NCBI GenBank assembly: GCA_026196045.1
Contig: JAPHRJ010000022.1
Span: 1-61,196 of the forward strand
Source: Gammaproteobacteria bacterium
GTDB taxonomy: Bacteria > Pseudomonadota > Gammaproteobacteria > UBA6429 > Thiohalophilaceae
Direction: 5' to 3'
Length of the DNA: 61,196 nt
Shown here: in pieces, positions 41,732 through 50,830 of the stretch
Layout of the letters: the number at the start of each line of letters is the position of its first letter
Numbering within the stretch: position 1 is the first letter of the stretch
The notes under the pieces: model-generated
What the model was told of the DNA's origin: nothing
The model's database searches: none
What the model saw: the letters and a program-made list of their open reading frames with translations, nothing else
Program-made: the position numbers and the translations under genes

Positions 41732-42058
41732 ATGACTGAAACGCCACATCTCCTTGTGTTGAATACCTGTCCGGATGAAGCGGTGGCTGAGTCCATTGCC
41801 GAAGTACTGGTCAGTCAAAAACTGGCGGCTTGCGTTAATATCCTCCCCAAAATCCGGTCAATTTATGCCTGGAAAGGGAATATTGAACGCGATAATGAAG
41901 TCTTACTACTTATTAAGACCCGAAAAGAGCAATTTCAAGCGCTGGAGCAGACTATCGTACAGCTTCATCCCTATGAACTTCCCGAAATCATCGGAGTCTC
42001 TGTAGATACTGGTCTTAAAGACTACCTGAACTGGATTAACACCTCACTGGAACAATAG
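41732..42058 (+). CDS. cutA: Divalent-cation tolerance protein CutA
   Basis: 108 residues: VLNTCPDEAVAESIAEVLVSQKLAACVNILPKIRSIYAWKGNIERDNEVLLLIKT. The trimeric CutA1 fold has the conserved C-V-N and W-G-I residues. ATG 41732 is used rather than an upstream TTG. It abuts dsbD (next start two bases after its stop), a pairing common in gammaproteobacteria. Confidence 0.95.
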   Translation: MTETPHLLVLNTCPDEAVAESIAEVLVSQKLAACVNILPKIRSIYAWKGNIERDNEVLLLIKTRKEQFQALEQTIVQLHPYELPEIIGVSVDTGLKDYLNWINTSLEQ

Positions 42059-42059
42059 A

Positions 42060-44369
42060 ATGAAAAACGCCCTTTGGATACTGTTTCTTTTTCTCAACCT
42101 GACCACCGCCTATGCTCAGGATGAACTGCTGGAGCCAGATGTTGCCTATGCCTTCAGTGCCAGTATTGAAGGGAGTGATCGTGTTAAAGCACAATGGGAC
42201 GTAGCCAAAGGTTACTACCTCTATCGCAACAAAATCAGCTTCGCCAGTGACACCCCGGGTATCAGTATCGGCAATATTGAGCTTCCCAAAGGCAAAACCA
42301 AGCAGGATGAATTCTTTGGCGAAATACAGGTTTACCAGAAGAAGGTAAATATTTCAGTTCCACTTGTTCGTGATAATCCAGACATTCGAGAATTCACCCT
42401 GATCGCCAAATCACAGGGCTGTGCCGAAATTGGTGTCTGCTATCCCCCCCATACTCAAAAAGTAAAACTCAAACTCCCAGCTATGGTTGCCGCTGTTGAG
42501 CAACAGTCAACTGCCCTGAAATCTCTGGCCTCCCTCAGTGATAGCCTTGGCATGGGTGGTGCCGGAATGGGTGGGGATGACGACATTCTGGACCCCGACG
42601 TTGCCTTTCAGTTCTCCAGCAAACTGGACGATGCCAATACCATCAGGCTCATGTGGAATATTGCCCCGGATCATTACCTCTATCGTGACAAGGTAAAAAT
42701 CACTATTAAAGAAGGCCAGAATATTGAATTAGGTAATATTGAATTACCGGCTGGCAAAAGTAAAAAAGATGAATTCTTCGGTGTTATCGACGTTTACCAA
42801 AAATCATTTGAAGTGCAGGTTCCATTGCAACGATTTGTTCAGGCTGCCAGTGATTTAATATTGCACGTTGAATACCAGGGCTGTGCAGAAAAAACCGGAA
42901 TCTGTTATCCCCCTATTAAGAAAGATCTGAATTTTAACTTACCCTTTACTCAGCAGCTCTCAACGGGTGAAAGTACTGATTCTGCATCCACCTCATCTTT
43001 CGCCTCTCAGACAAATCAAACTTCTACAACAGGCCAGGATGATTACCTGGGCCAACTGCAATCCAGTGGCCTGGCCATGAGCCTGTTATTGTTATTCGGC
43101 TGGGGCCTGGTCGTTGCTTTCACCGCCTGTATGTATCCGATGATTCCGATTCTTTCCAGTATCATCGTCGGCCAGGGAGAGAAAGCCACCTTTGGTCGCA
43201 GCTTTGGTTTGTCCCTGGTTTATGTCGAAGGCATGGCTCTGACCTTTGCCATTATGGGTGCCATCATGGGTGCTATCGGTGGCGGCATTGGTATTCAGGC
43301 TTACTTCCAGAGTCCCTGGTTGTTATTACCTTTTGCCTTTATTTTTATTTTACTGGCACTGGCCCTGTTTGGATTTTTCAATGTGCAAATGCCAGCCGCA
43401 TTACAAAATCGAATTAATGAAATCAGTCGCCGTCAACAAAGTGGCAACCTGCTCGGCGTCGCGATTATGGGCGTTTTATCTGGCCTGATCATTGGTCCCT
43501 GTGGCGGCCCCTTCCTGATTGCCGCATTGGGCTATGCGGCCGGTTCCGGTGACTGGTTCCTTGGCTTTTTATACCTGTTCCTGTTTGGTAATGGTATCGG
43601 CTTACCCTTACTTGTGGTTGGAGCCAGTGGTGGTGCCCTGTTACCAAAAGCCGGAGGCTGGATGAATGTCGTCAAAGCCATTGGCGGTGTATTACTCCTT
43701 GGTGTAGTGATTGTTCTACTCGAACGTATGCCACATCTGTTCTCGCCAACCTTAACCATGATGCTCTGGGCCATCCTGCTGATTGTGGCTTCTATCTATA
43801 TGGGCGCGATGCAAACACTGGAAGCCACCGCCAGTGGCTGGCGTAAACTCTGGAAAGGATTCGGTACCGTTGTATTTATTTACGGCCTGATTGTTATGTT
43901 AGGTGGACTTACGGGAGCAAGTGATGTGACCCGACCATTGCATGGCTCACAGCTAACCGCAAAAGTTATTGGCTCATCATCTGGGGAAGCCACTCAGCAG
44001 GTTCATTTTAAACGCATTAAATCCGCTGACGATTTACAAAAAGAACTTGCCAGTGCCAAAGCTCAGGGTAAACCGGTGATTCTTGATTTCTATGCAGACT
44101 GGTGTACCTACTGCATAGAGTATGAGAGGTATGTTTTCCCAGAAGCCAATGTACAGGCACAGTTAAAGAATTATGTCCTGCTACAGGCTGATGTGACCGT
44201 CATGGATGAAGCCGATAAAACCTTGATGAAAAGCACCCGTGTACTGTTACCCCCTGCCATTCTGTTTTTTGATACACAGAGTCAGGAAATTCGCACTCAA
44301 CGAATTGTTGGTGCAATGAAAGCCGATGCCTTCGAACAGCATCTGCAAAATGTTTTAAAAGATATCTGA
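42060..44369 (+). CDS. dsbD: Thiol:disulfide interchange protein DsbD with duplicated alpha domain
   Basis: 769 residues against about 565 in E. coli. After a signal peptide (1-19), two alpha-type domains follow: about 22-145 (C121/C127, QGCAEIGVCYPP) and about 175-297 (C275/C282, QGCAEKTGICYPP). Both share PDVAY/F, YLYR, GNIELP-GK and DEFFG. A membrane beta domain (about 330-620) has FTACMYPMIPI and GLIIGPCGGPF. The C-terminal thioredoxin-like gamma domain has WCTYC at 681-685. It moves electrons from cytoplasmic thioredoxin to periplasmic DsbC/DsbG and to cytochrome c maturation. The second alpha domain is unusual. Confidence 0.93.
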   Translation: MKNALWILFLFLNLTTAYAQDELLEPDVAYAFSASIEGSDRVKAQWDVAKGYYLYRNKISFASDTPGISIGNIELPKGKTKQDEFFGEIQVYQKKVNISVPLVRDNPDIREFTLIAKSQGCAEIGVCYPPHTQKVKLKLPAMVAAVEQQSTALKSLASLSDSLGMGGAGMGGDDDILDPDVAFQFSSKLDDANTIRLMWNIAPDHYLYRDKVKITIKEGQNIELGNIELPAGKSKKDEFFGVIDVYQKSFEVQVPLQRFVQAASDLILHVEYQGCAEKTGICYPPIKKDLNFNLPFTQQLSTGESTDSASTSSFASQTNQTSTTGQDDYLGQLQSSGLAMSLLLLFGWGLVVAFTACMYPMIPILSSIIVGQGEKATFGRSFGLSLVYVEGMALTFAIMGAIMGAIGGGIGIQAYFQSPWLLLPFAFIFILLALALFGFFNVQMPAALQNRINEISRRQQSGNLLGVAIMGVLSGLIIGPCGGPFLIAALGYAAGSGDWFLGFLYLFLFGNGIGLPLLVVGASGGALLPKAGGWMNVVKAIGGVLLLGVVIVLLERMPHLFSPTLTMMLWAILLIVASIYMGAMQTLEATASGWRKLWKGFGTVVFIYGLIVMLGGLTGASDVTRPLHGSQLTAKVIGSSSGEATQQVHFKRIKSADDLQKELASAKAQGKPVILDFYADWCTYCIEYERYVFPEANVQAQLKNYVLLQADVTVMDEADKTLMKSTRVLLPPAILFFDTQSQEIRTQRIVGAMKADAFEQHLQNVLKDI

Positions 44370-44386
44370 GCGGTTAGTGATCAGTC

Positions 44387-44920
44387 ATGCTTAAACCTGT
44401 ACAAGTTATTGCAATCCTGATTGCAGCCATCGCCAGTCTTACTGCTGGCTATTACTTTGCTCAAACCGATTCTTCTCAGACAAAAAAGTCAAACCAGCTC
44501 ACCGTAACCCAACGCCCAGATTTCAGCCTGTACGATCTGGAAGATCAGCTTCGACATATTAATGAGTGGAATGGACAGGTTGTGATGGTCAACTTCTGGG
44601 CCACCTGGTGCCCTCCCTGTCGCAGTGAGATGCCCGCCTTTGAAAAACTCTACACCGATTACAAAGACAAAGGTTTTACGATTGTAGGGATCGCGGTTGA
44701 TAACAAACAAAGCGTGATCGACTTTGTCGATCCACTGGGTATTGATTACCCCATCCTGATGGGGGAAGAAAAAGGCATTCAGCTTGCCAAAGATTTTGGC
44801 AACCACCTGGGAGCCTTACCGTATACGGTGATCATCAACCGCAAAGGCCAGGTTACTCATCTTCTTCGCAAGGAATTAAACTACCAGGAAGCGGAAGCCC
44901 TGATTTCTCCCCTCATTTAG
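44387..44920 (+). CDS. TlpA-like thioredoxin-fold protein
   Basis: 177 residues: an N-terminal membrane anchor (about 5-25), then a TlpA/ResA-type thioredoxin fold with WCPPC in VMVNFWATWCPPCRSEMPAFEKL and the cis-Pro loop ALPYTVIINRKG. It is probably a periplasmic reductase. It lies 17 bases after dsbD and is a natural electron acceptor of DsbD; a role in cytochrome c maturation is possible. Confidence 0.88.
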   Translation: MLKPVQVIAILIAAIASLTAGYYFAQTDSSQTKKSNQLTVTQRPDFSLYDLEDQLRHINEWNGQVVMVNFWATWCPPCRSEMPAFEKLYTDYKDKGFTIVGIAVDNKQSVIDFVDPLGIDYPILMGEEKGIQLAKDFGNHLGALPYTVIINRKGQVTHLLRKELNYQEAEALISPLI

Positions 44921-45174
44921 CCTGAATTGCTATTATTTTACCCAGTGTGAACCGGTTCCTAGTTAAGACTCCGCCAAACTTGCTAGGATCTGCGCTGAAA
45001 TGCTGTGAACTCACAAGTTTCTGGACAAGCCCGGATTCATAGTGCACAATTAGCCTGATTCGTCGAAATCATAGCGCATAACTTCCACTATCTTGCGCTG
45101 ATCTTCGGCTATTCTCAGTTGATTTTCGGTTAATTAGACGTTAAACCCTTATACCTGAGTAAAAAAATACTTAT

Positions 45175-45612
45175 ATGGCGAATCTGCTGCTCATTCATGG
45201 CCCCAATCTTAACCTGCTCGGTACTCGTGAGCCGGATCATTACGGTGCCACCACCCTTGCAGAAATTGATCAAACTCTGACAGAAATGGCCCAAAAAGCG
45301 GGTCATGATCTTCGCTGTTTACAAAGTAATGCCGAACATACACTGGTCGATGCGGTTCATCAGGCCAGGATCGATAACGTCCAGCACATTATTATTAACC
45401 CGGCCGCCTTTACCCATACCAGTGTCGCTTTACGTGATGCCATGGCCGCTGTTGGCATCCCGTTTATTGAAATACATCTGTCCAATGTCCATGCCCGTGA
45501 ACCCTTTCGTCAGCACTCCTATTTTTCGGATCTGGCGAGTGGTGTTATCAGCGGACTTGGTGCATTTGGCTATAACCTGGCGCTTCAGGCTGTCATAGAA
45601 AAATTGAAATAA
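45175..45612 (+). CDS. aroQ: 3-dehydroquinate dehydratase type II AroQ
   Basis: 145 residues: [21 protein letters not shown] (catalytic Arg/Tyr), [38 protein letters not shown] and YNLALQAV. It catalyses the third shikimate step. It is 46 bases before accB. The 254-base gap before it carries AT-rich, low-complexity sequence with no gene. Confidence 0.97.
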   Translation: MANLLLIHGPNLNLLGTREPDHYGATTLAEIDQTLTEMAQKAGHDLRCLQSNAEHTLVDAVHQARIDNVQHIIINPAAFTHTSVALRDAMAAVGIPFIEIHLSNVHAREPFRQHSYFSDLASGVISGLGAFGYNLALQAVIEKLK

Positions 45613-45658
45613 CAGCGCTTGAAGAATTAATCCAATTACAAACACAGGCTAGATTGTC

Positions 45659-46111
45659 ATGGATATCAGAAAAGTAAAAAAACTTATTGAACTACTGGAA
45701 GAATCCGGTATTGCTGAAATTGAAATTCAGGAAGGCGAAGAATCAGTTCGCATCAGTCGCTATTCACATACAGCGGCTCCTGCCGCCCCGGTTCAGTTCG
45801 CCGCGCCAGCTCCTGTTGCTGCACCAGCAGCGCCTCCTGCCGCTCCGGCCGCCGAAGAAAAGGCCCCGGCACTTGACGGTCATGTAGTGAAGTCACCGAT
45901 GGTTGGTGCTTTCTATCGTGCACCTTCACCCGGTGCTTCAACTTTTGTTGAGGTGGGACAGTCAGTTAATATTGGCGATACCTTATGCATTATTGAAGCC
46001 ATGAAATTGCTTAACCAGATTGAAGCGGATAAGGCTGGCACGATCAAAGCCATCCTGGTTGAAAATGGTCAGCCTGTTGAATATGACCAGCCTCTGTTTG
46101 TGATTGATTAA
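45659..46111 (+). CDS. accB: Acetyl-CoA carboxylase biotin carboxyl carrier protein AccB
   Basis: 150 residues: an N-terminal helical domain ([19 protein letters not shown]), an Ala/Pro linker (about 36-75) and the biotinyl domain with [17 protein letters not shown], where the lysine of AMKL is biotinylated. Part of the first step of fatty acid synthesis. The aroQ-accB-accC order is usual for gammaproteobacteria. Confidence 0.98.
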   Translation: MDIRKVKKLIELLEESGIAEIEIQEGEESVRISRYSHTAAPAAPVQFAAPAPVAAPAAPPAAPAAEEKAPALDGHVVKSPMVGAFYRAPSPGASTFVEVGQSVNIGDTLCIIEAMKLLNQIEADKAGTIKAILVENGQPVEYDQPLFVID

Positions 46112-46203
46112 AGCTGGCTTTATTTAACAACAACAGATCGCCCCTGATCACCTGAATAGAATACTGATGCCTGTTTGCAGGCTTACTGTGTAAAGAAAAA
46201 AAT

Positions 46204-47550
46204 ATGCTTGATAAAATTCTGATTGCCAACCGCGGAGAAATCGCACTACGTATTTTACGTGCCTGCCGTGAGTTAGGTATTAAAACTGTGGCGGTACACT
46301 CTGACGCCGATCGTGATCTTAAACATGTGCGTCTTGCTGATGAGTCTGTCTGTATAGGCCCAGCCTCTTCCATGGATAGTTATCTAAATGTACCGGCTGT
46401 TATCAGCGCGGCAGAAGTTACTGACTCGGTAGGTATCCATCCGGGTTATGGTTTCCTCTCGGAAAACGCTGACTTTGCTGAACGTGTCATGGAAAGTGGT
46501 TTTGTTTTCATCGGCCCCAGACCAGAAACCATTCGTATGATGGGTGATAAGGTTGCTGCTATTAAGGCGATGAAAAAAGCCGGCGTGCCAACCGTACCCG
46601 GTTCCGATGGCCCACTGGGTACGGATGACGAAACCAATATCAAACTGGCTCGCGGCATTGGTTATCCCATTATTATTAAAGCTGCTGGTGGCGGTGGTGG
46701 ACGTGGTATGCGCGTCGTGCATGCCGAAGCCGCTTTATTAAATTCTATCTCGTTAACAAAAGCCGAAGCCGGTGCGGCCTTCAATAATGATGTTGTCTAC
46801 ATGGAAAAATTCCTGGGCAATCCTCGTCATATTGAAATTCAGGTTTTGTCCGATGAACACGGCAATGCCATTCATCTGGCGGAGCGTGATTGTTCCATGC
46901 AGCGTCGTCACCAGAAAGTGATTGAAGAAGCCCCGGCACCGGGTATTACCCCAGAGATGCGTGAAAAAATTGGTGAGCGCTGTGCCCAGGCCTGCCGTGA
47001 CATTGGTTACCGCGGAGCCGGTACCTTTGAATTCCTCTATGAAGATGGTGAGTTCTATTTCATCGAAATGAACACCCGCGTTCAGGTTGAGCATCCCGTG
47101 ACTGAAATGATTACCGGCGTGGATATTGTCAAAGAACAACTGCGTATTGCGGCTGGCGAACCACTGTCCTACAAACAAAGTGACATCAAGATCAACGGCC
47201 ATGCGATGGAATGTCGACTCAACGCAGAAGACCCGGACAACTTTATGCCTAGTCCAGGCACGATCACGTCATACCATGCGCCCGGTGGTCCCGGTGTGCG
47301 CGTCGATACCCATATCTACAACGGCTATCGTGTTCCACCATTCTATGATTCCATGATCGGTAAACTGATTTGTCATGGTGAAACCCGTGATGTTGCTATT
47401 GCTCGTATGCTCGGTGCTTTAAGTGAAGTCGTTATTGAAGGGATCAAAACCAATATCCCCTTACAGCAACGCCTGTTCCGTGACTCCGGCTTCCAGGCCG
47501 GTGGCACCAATATTCACTACCTGGAAAAGAAACTTGAGCAAGAGCAATAA
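46204..47550 (+). CDS. accC: Acetyl-CoA carboxylase biotin carboxylase AccC
   Basis: 448 residues: [20 protein letters not shown], an ATP-grasp core with [15 protein letters not shown] (about 160-174) and [20 protein letters not shown]. Carboxylates the biotin on AccB. The length is typical. Confidence 0.99.
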   Translation: MLDKILIANRGEIALRILRACRELGIKTVAVHSDADRDLKHVRLADESVCIGPASSMDSYLNVPAVISAAEVTDSVGIHPGYGFLSENADFAERVMESGFVFIGPRPETIRMMGDKVAAIKAMKKAGVPTVPGSDGPLGTDDETNIKLARGIGYPIIIKAAGGGGGRGMRVVHAEAALLNSISLTKAEAGAAFNNDVVYMEKFLGNPRHIEIQVLSDEHGNAIHLAERDCSMQRRHQKVIEEAPAPGITPEMREKIGERCAQACRDIGYRGAGTFEFLYEDGEFYFIEMNTRVQVEHPVTEMITGVDIVKEQLRIAAGEPLSYKQSDIKINGHAMECRLNAEDPDNFMPSPGTITSYHAPGGPGVRVDTHIYNGYRVPPFYDSMIGKLICHGETRDVAIARMLGALSEVVIEGIKTNIPLQQRLFRDSGFQAGGTNIHYLEKKLEQEQ

Positions 47551-47555
47551 AATCC

Positions 47556-47673
47556 AGTGACGAGGGACGAGTTACAAAGCGACAAGTGTTAATAAAAAGT
47601 ATAACCACACTAAAAATTAATAAAATGCCCAAGCCTGGTTTTTCCTGTTACTCGTCACTCGCCACTCGTAACT
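47556..47673. repeat. Inverted CGAGT-rich repeat between accC and prmA
   Basis: Left arm AGTGACGAGGGACGAGTTAC (47556-47575) matches the complement of the right arm (47647-47666) at 17 of 20 positions. The right side adds another ACTCGTAACT. Between them is AT-rich sequence. It resembles an intergenic repeat type that recurs in environmental gammaproteobacteria. Confidence 0.6.
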
Positions 47674-47679
47674 GACTTT

Positions 47680-48558
47680 ATGTGGTTGCAACTAAAATTC
47701 GAAGTCCCTTCTGAACAGGCGGATCATCTAGCTGAGTTACTGGAAAAAGCCGGTTCCAGTGCCGTGACTATGCAGGATGCCGCCGACCAGCCTTTATTTG
47801 AACCCCCATTAGGAACCACACCCTTGTGGAACCTGACCTGGGTCTGTGGACTGTTTGAAGCGGATGCCAATATGGATGCCGTACTCAAGCAGATCAAAAA
47901 CTCCTGCGCCGACCGAACCCTGCCTCCACATCAACTCAACCCACTTGAAGACAAGGACTGGGTCCGTGCCTGGATGGACAGTTTCAAACCCATGTCATTT
48001 GGCCAGCGTTTATGGATTTGCCCAAGCAACCACACACCACCAGAACCCGATGCCGTCAACATCATGCTCGATCCCGGTCTGGCTTTTGGTACCGGAACTC
48101 ATCCGACCACCGCCATGTGTCTGTCCTGGCTTGATGCAAACCCGCCGGAAAATAAAGACGTCATCGACTATGGATGTGGCTCAGGTATCCTGGCCATTGC
48201 GGCCTGCAAGCTGGGTGCGCAAAAGGCCATTGCCATCGATAACGATCCCCAGGCTTTGATAGCCACGCGAGAAAATGCGAAAGCCAATCAGGTGACTGAT
48301 TTGATTCAGACCTGTTTACCGGAAGACGCCCCGACTGCAAGTGTTGATCTGCTACTGGCCAATATTCTTGCCGGCCCCCTGCATGAACTGGCCCCGCTAC
48401 TGGCCGAACGAGTTAAACCACAGGGACAGATCGTGCTCTCCGGTATCCTGCAAACCCAGGCTGATGAGCTGATTCAAACCTATTCACAGTTTTTTACAAT
48501 TCAGCTCTGGCGTCAGGAAGAAGACTGGGTCTGTCTGTCAGGCCACCGCCTCACTTAA
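47680..48558 (+). CDS. prmA: Ribosomal protein L11 methyltransferase PrmA
   Basis: 292 residues. N-terminal substrate-binding part MWLQLKFEVPSEQADHLAEL; core MLDPGLAFGTGTHPTTAMCLSWL and VIDYGCGSGILAIAACKLGA (SAM site), LLANILAGPLHEL (catalytic NILAGP). It trimethylates ribosomal protein L11. It follows accC as in many gammaproteobacteria. Confidence 0.96.
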   Translation: MWLQLKFEVPSEQADHLAELLEKAGSSAVTMQDAADQPLFEPPLGTTPLWNLTWVCGLFEADANMDAVLKQIKNSCADRTLPPHQLNPLEDKDWVRAWMDSFKPMSFGQRLWICPSNHTPPEPDAVNIMLDPGLAFGTGTHPTTAMCLSWLDANPPENKDVIDYGCGSGILAIAACKLGAQKAIAIDNDPQALIATRENAKANQVTDLIQTCLPEDAPTASVDLLLANILAGPLHELAPLLAERVKPQGQIVLSGILQTQADELIQTYSQFFTIQLWRQEEDWVCLSGHRLT

Positions 48559-48723
48559 AGCTCAAACAATACAGTAACTTAATTCATATTCTGGTGATTT
48601 TTTCCCCCCGAATATCCCCTGTATATCAGGGGTGAATTGCGTCTATATTTTCTGCAAAAAAACTATTTTCAATAGTCATCCTGCCGATACTTAAACTATT
48701 GAAAATAATGTTAAAAGAAAATA

Positions 48724-50679
48724 ATGACAGCAAACCGGCAATCGCCACAAGAGCAAGAGCTTGCACAACTCCGTCAGGCACTGCGACAACGTGAAACCGA
48801 GATCGCTTTATTAAAAGAGGCGACCGATGCGGTAAGTAGTCAGCTCGACTTCGATAAAGTCATGCAGCTGATCGCAGATCGTGCCCGCACATTACTCAAT
48901 ACCAAAACCCTGCTTATCCCAGTTTTGAATGAAGACTGTACTGATTACACCTATATTGCCGGAGCCGGCGAAGACGTTGATGAAGTAGTAGGCGAAAGCT
49001 TACCTATAAACTTTGGTGTCTGTGGCTGGGTCTGGAAAAACAAGCGCCCCTGGTGGCGGGGTATGCTTGATGAACTAGATGAAACCGAGCGTGAACAGTG
49101 GAAAGATGAAATCGGTAATATCATCATGGTGCCCCTGATCGGGAAAAAACATTTCCTCGGCGGGGTCACGGGTATCAATAAAATAGGTGATGAACCTTTC
49201 AATGAGCGAGACCTGGAATTACTCTCCATGTTTGCCAGCCAGGTAAGCATCGCAATTGAGAATGCCCTGTCCTTCAAAGAACTTACCGTAGCCAAAAAAG
49301 AAGCCGAAAGTTACCAAAAAGAACTGGGCAAACTGAATGAAATACTGGTCGCCACAAACAAGGATCTCGAATACCTTGCCCTCTATGATGATCTCACCAG
49401 CCTGCCCAATCGTAATTTAATCAAAGATCGTATTCGACAAAGCATTAAACAGGCTGAAGCAGAAGAACAAAAACTGACTATCCTGCTCATTGACCTGGAT
49501 AACTTCAAGGAACTGAATGATACCCTCGGTCACGATGCCGGTGATGTACTGTTATACGAAGTGGCCAAACGATTCCGTGAGACCCTGCGTCCCTCAGACA
49601 CCATCGGTCGCCTCGGCGGAGATGAGTTTGCGGTCATTATTCCAGATTCCGATATAAGAACAGCCAAACAGGCTGCGAAAGATTTTTTACAGTCACTGGA
49701 AAACCCCTTTATTCTCCAGGGTAATCATTACTTCCTCGACGCCAGTATTGGCATCACACTCTATCCCGAACATGGAGCTGATTTCTCTTCTCTGCTCAAA
49801 CATGCTGATGTGGCGATGTATCAGGCCAAGCAGGACACCAATGGTTTCTCGATCTATAACCCAGAGCAAGATGAACACAGCCAGAGTCGTCTGGCCCTGT
49901 CCGGCACACTACGTCAGGCCTGCCAGGATGAGGCGTTTGAGTTTTATTACCAGCCCAAGCTCGATGCACGTACCGGTAAAGTCGTAGGTGCCGAAGCGCT
50001 GGCCCGCTGGTTCGATCCTGAGTTTGGAAATGTTCCCCCTGTGGTCTTTATTCCCTTGCTGGAAAACAGTGGCCTGATTAAAAGCTTTACAGAAATCCTG
50101 CTACGGGAATCGATTAAACAATGTAGCCTCTGGCATCAGGCCGGACTTAACCTGAACCTGTCGGTCAACATGTCCATGCATAACCTGCGTGACCCCAACC
50201 TTCCACAATTGGTAGCACGCCTGTTAAATCAATATCGTCTTCCACGGCGCAGCCTGACCCTGGAAATTACCGAAACCGTGGCCATGGGAGATCCCCAGCA
50301 TCTTCCACCCATTCTCGCGCAACTGGTACTCAGTGGTGTGGAATTATCGATTGATGATTTTGGGACCGGATATTCTTCCCTGAGTTATCTGAAAAAAATG
50401 CCCCTGAGCGAACTCAAGATCGACAAGTCTTTTGTTATCGATATGGACAAAGACCCTGACAATGAAGTCATTGTCCGTTCTACCGTAGAACTCGCACATA
50501 ATTTAGGTTTAAGTGTGGTCGCCGAAGGCGTGGAAAATAAGGAAGTGATGCAGAAACTACAGCAAATCGGAACGGACATGCTTCAGGGCTTTGATATCAG
50601 CCGCCCTCTGCCCGCCGATGAGTTCCTTAAATTTGTACTGGCCACCAACCAGGTATCCACATGGGTCTCTCATTCCTGA
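48724..50679 (+). CDS. GAF-GGDEF-EAL signalling protein
   Basis: 651 residues. A coiled-coil start (about 5-35), a GAF sensor (about 40-190: FGVCGWVWKNKRPWWRG), GGDEF (about 230-390; RLGGDEFAVI intact) and EAL (about 405-640). EAL residues are present: GAEALARW, NMSMHNL, LEITET, IDDFGTGYSSLSYL, KIDKSFV and AEGVE. Both domains look catalytically competent for c-di-GMP turnover, or GGDEF may act as an allosteric site. No signal peptide or membrane segment, so it is cytoplasmic. Start at ATG 48724; no strong ribosome site. Confidence 0.92.
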   Translation: MTANRQSPQEQELAQLRQALRQRETEIALLKEATDAVSSQLDFDKVMQLIADRARTLLNTKTLLIPVLNEDCTDYTYIAGAGEDVDEVVGESLPINFGVCGWVWKNKRPWWRGMLDELDETEREQWKDEIGNIIMVPLIGKKHFLGGVTGINKIGDEPFNERDLELLSMFASQVSIAIENALSFKELTVAKKEAESYQKELGKLNEILVATNKDLEYLALYDDLTSLPNRNLIKDRIRQSIKQAEAEEQKLTILLIDLDNFKELNDTLGHDAGDVLLYEVAKRFRETLRPSDTIGRLGGDEFAVIIPDSDIRTAKQAAKDFLQSLENPFILQGNHYFLDASIGITLYPEHGADFSSLLKHADVAMYQAKQDTNGFSIYNPEQDEHSQSRLALSGTLRQACQDEAFEFYYQPKLDARTGKVVGAEALARWFDPEFGNVPPVVFIPLLENSGLIKSFTEILLRESIKQCSLWHQAGLNLNLSVNMSMHNLRDPNLPQLVARLLNQYRLPRRSLTLEITETVAMGDPQHLPPILAQLVLSGVELSIDDFGTGYSSLSYLKKMPLSELKIDKSFVIDMDKDPDNEVIVRSTVELAHNLGLSVVAEGVENKEVMQKLQQIGTDMLQGFDISRPLPADEFLKFVLATNQVSTWVSHS

Positions 50680-50830
50680 GTAACAACCAGATCATCATCG
50701 TCTCCATCGTCTTTTTTTTTAACTTAAAATTTCTCATTCACACGCCGATTGCTTATACTGCATAAGCTATGAACGGTTCTGCGTTATTCGCCTGTATTTG
50801 GCTCTAATACTATTTCTATTAACTCACTAT

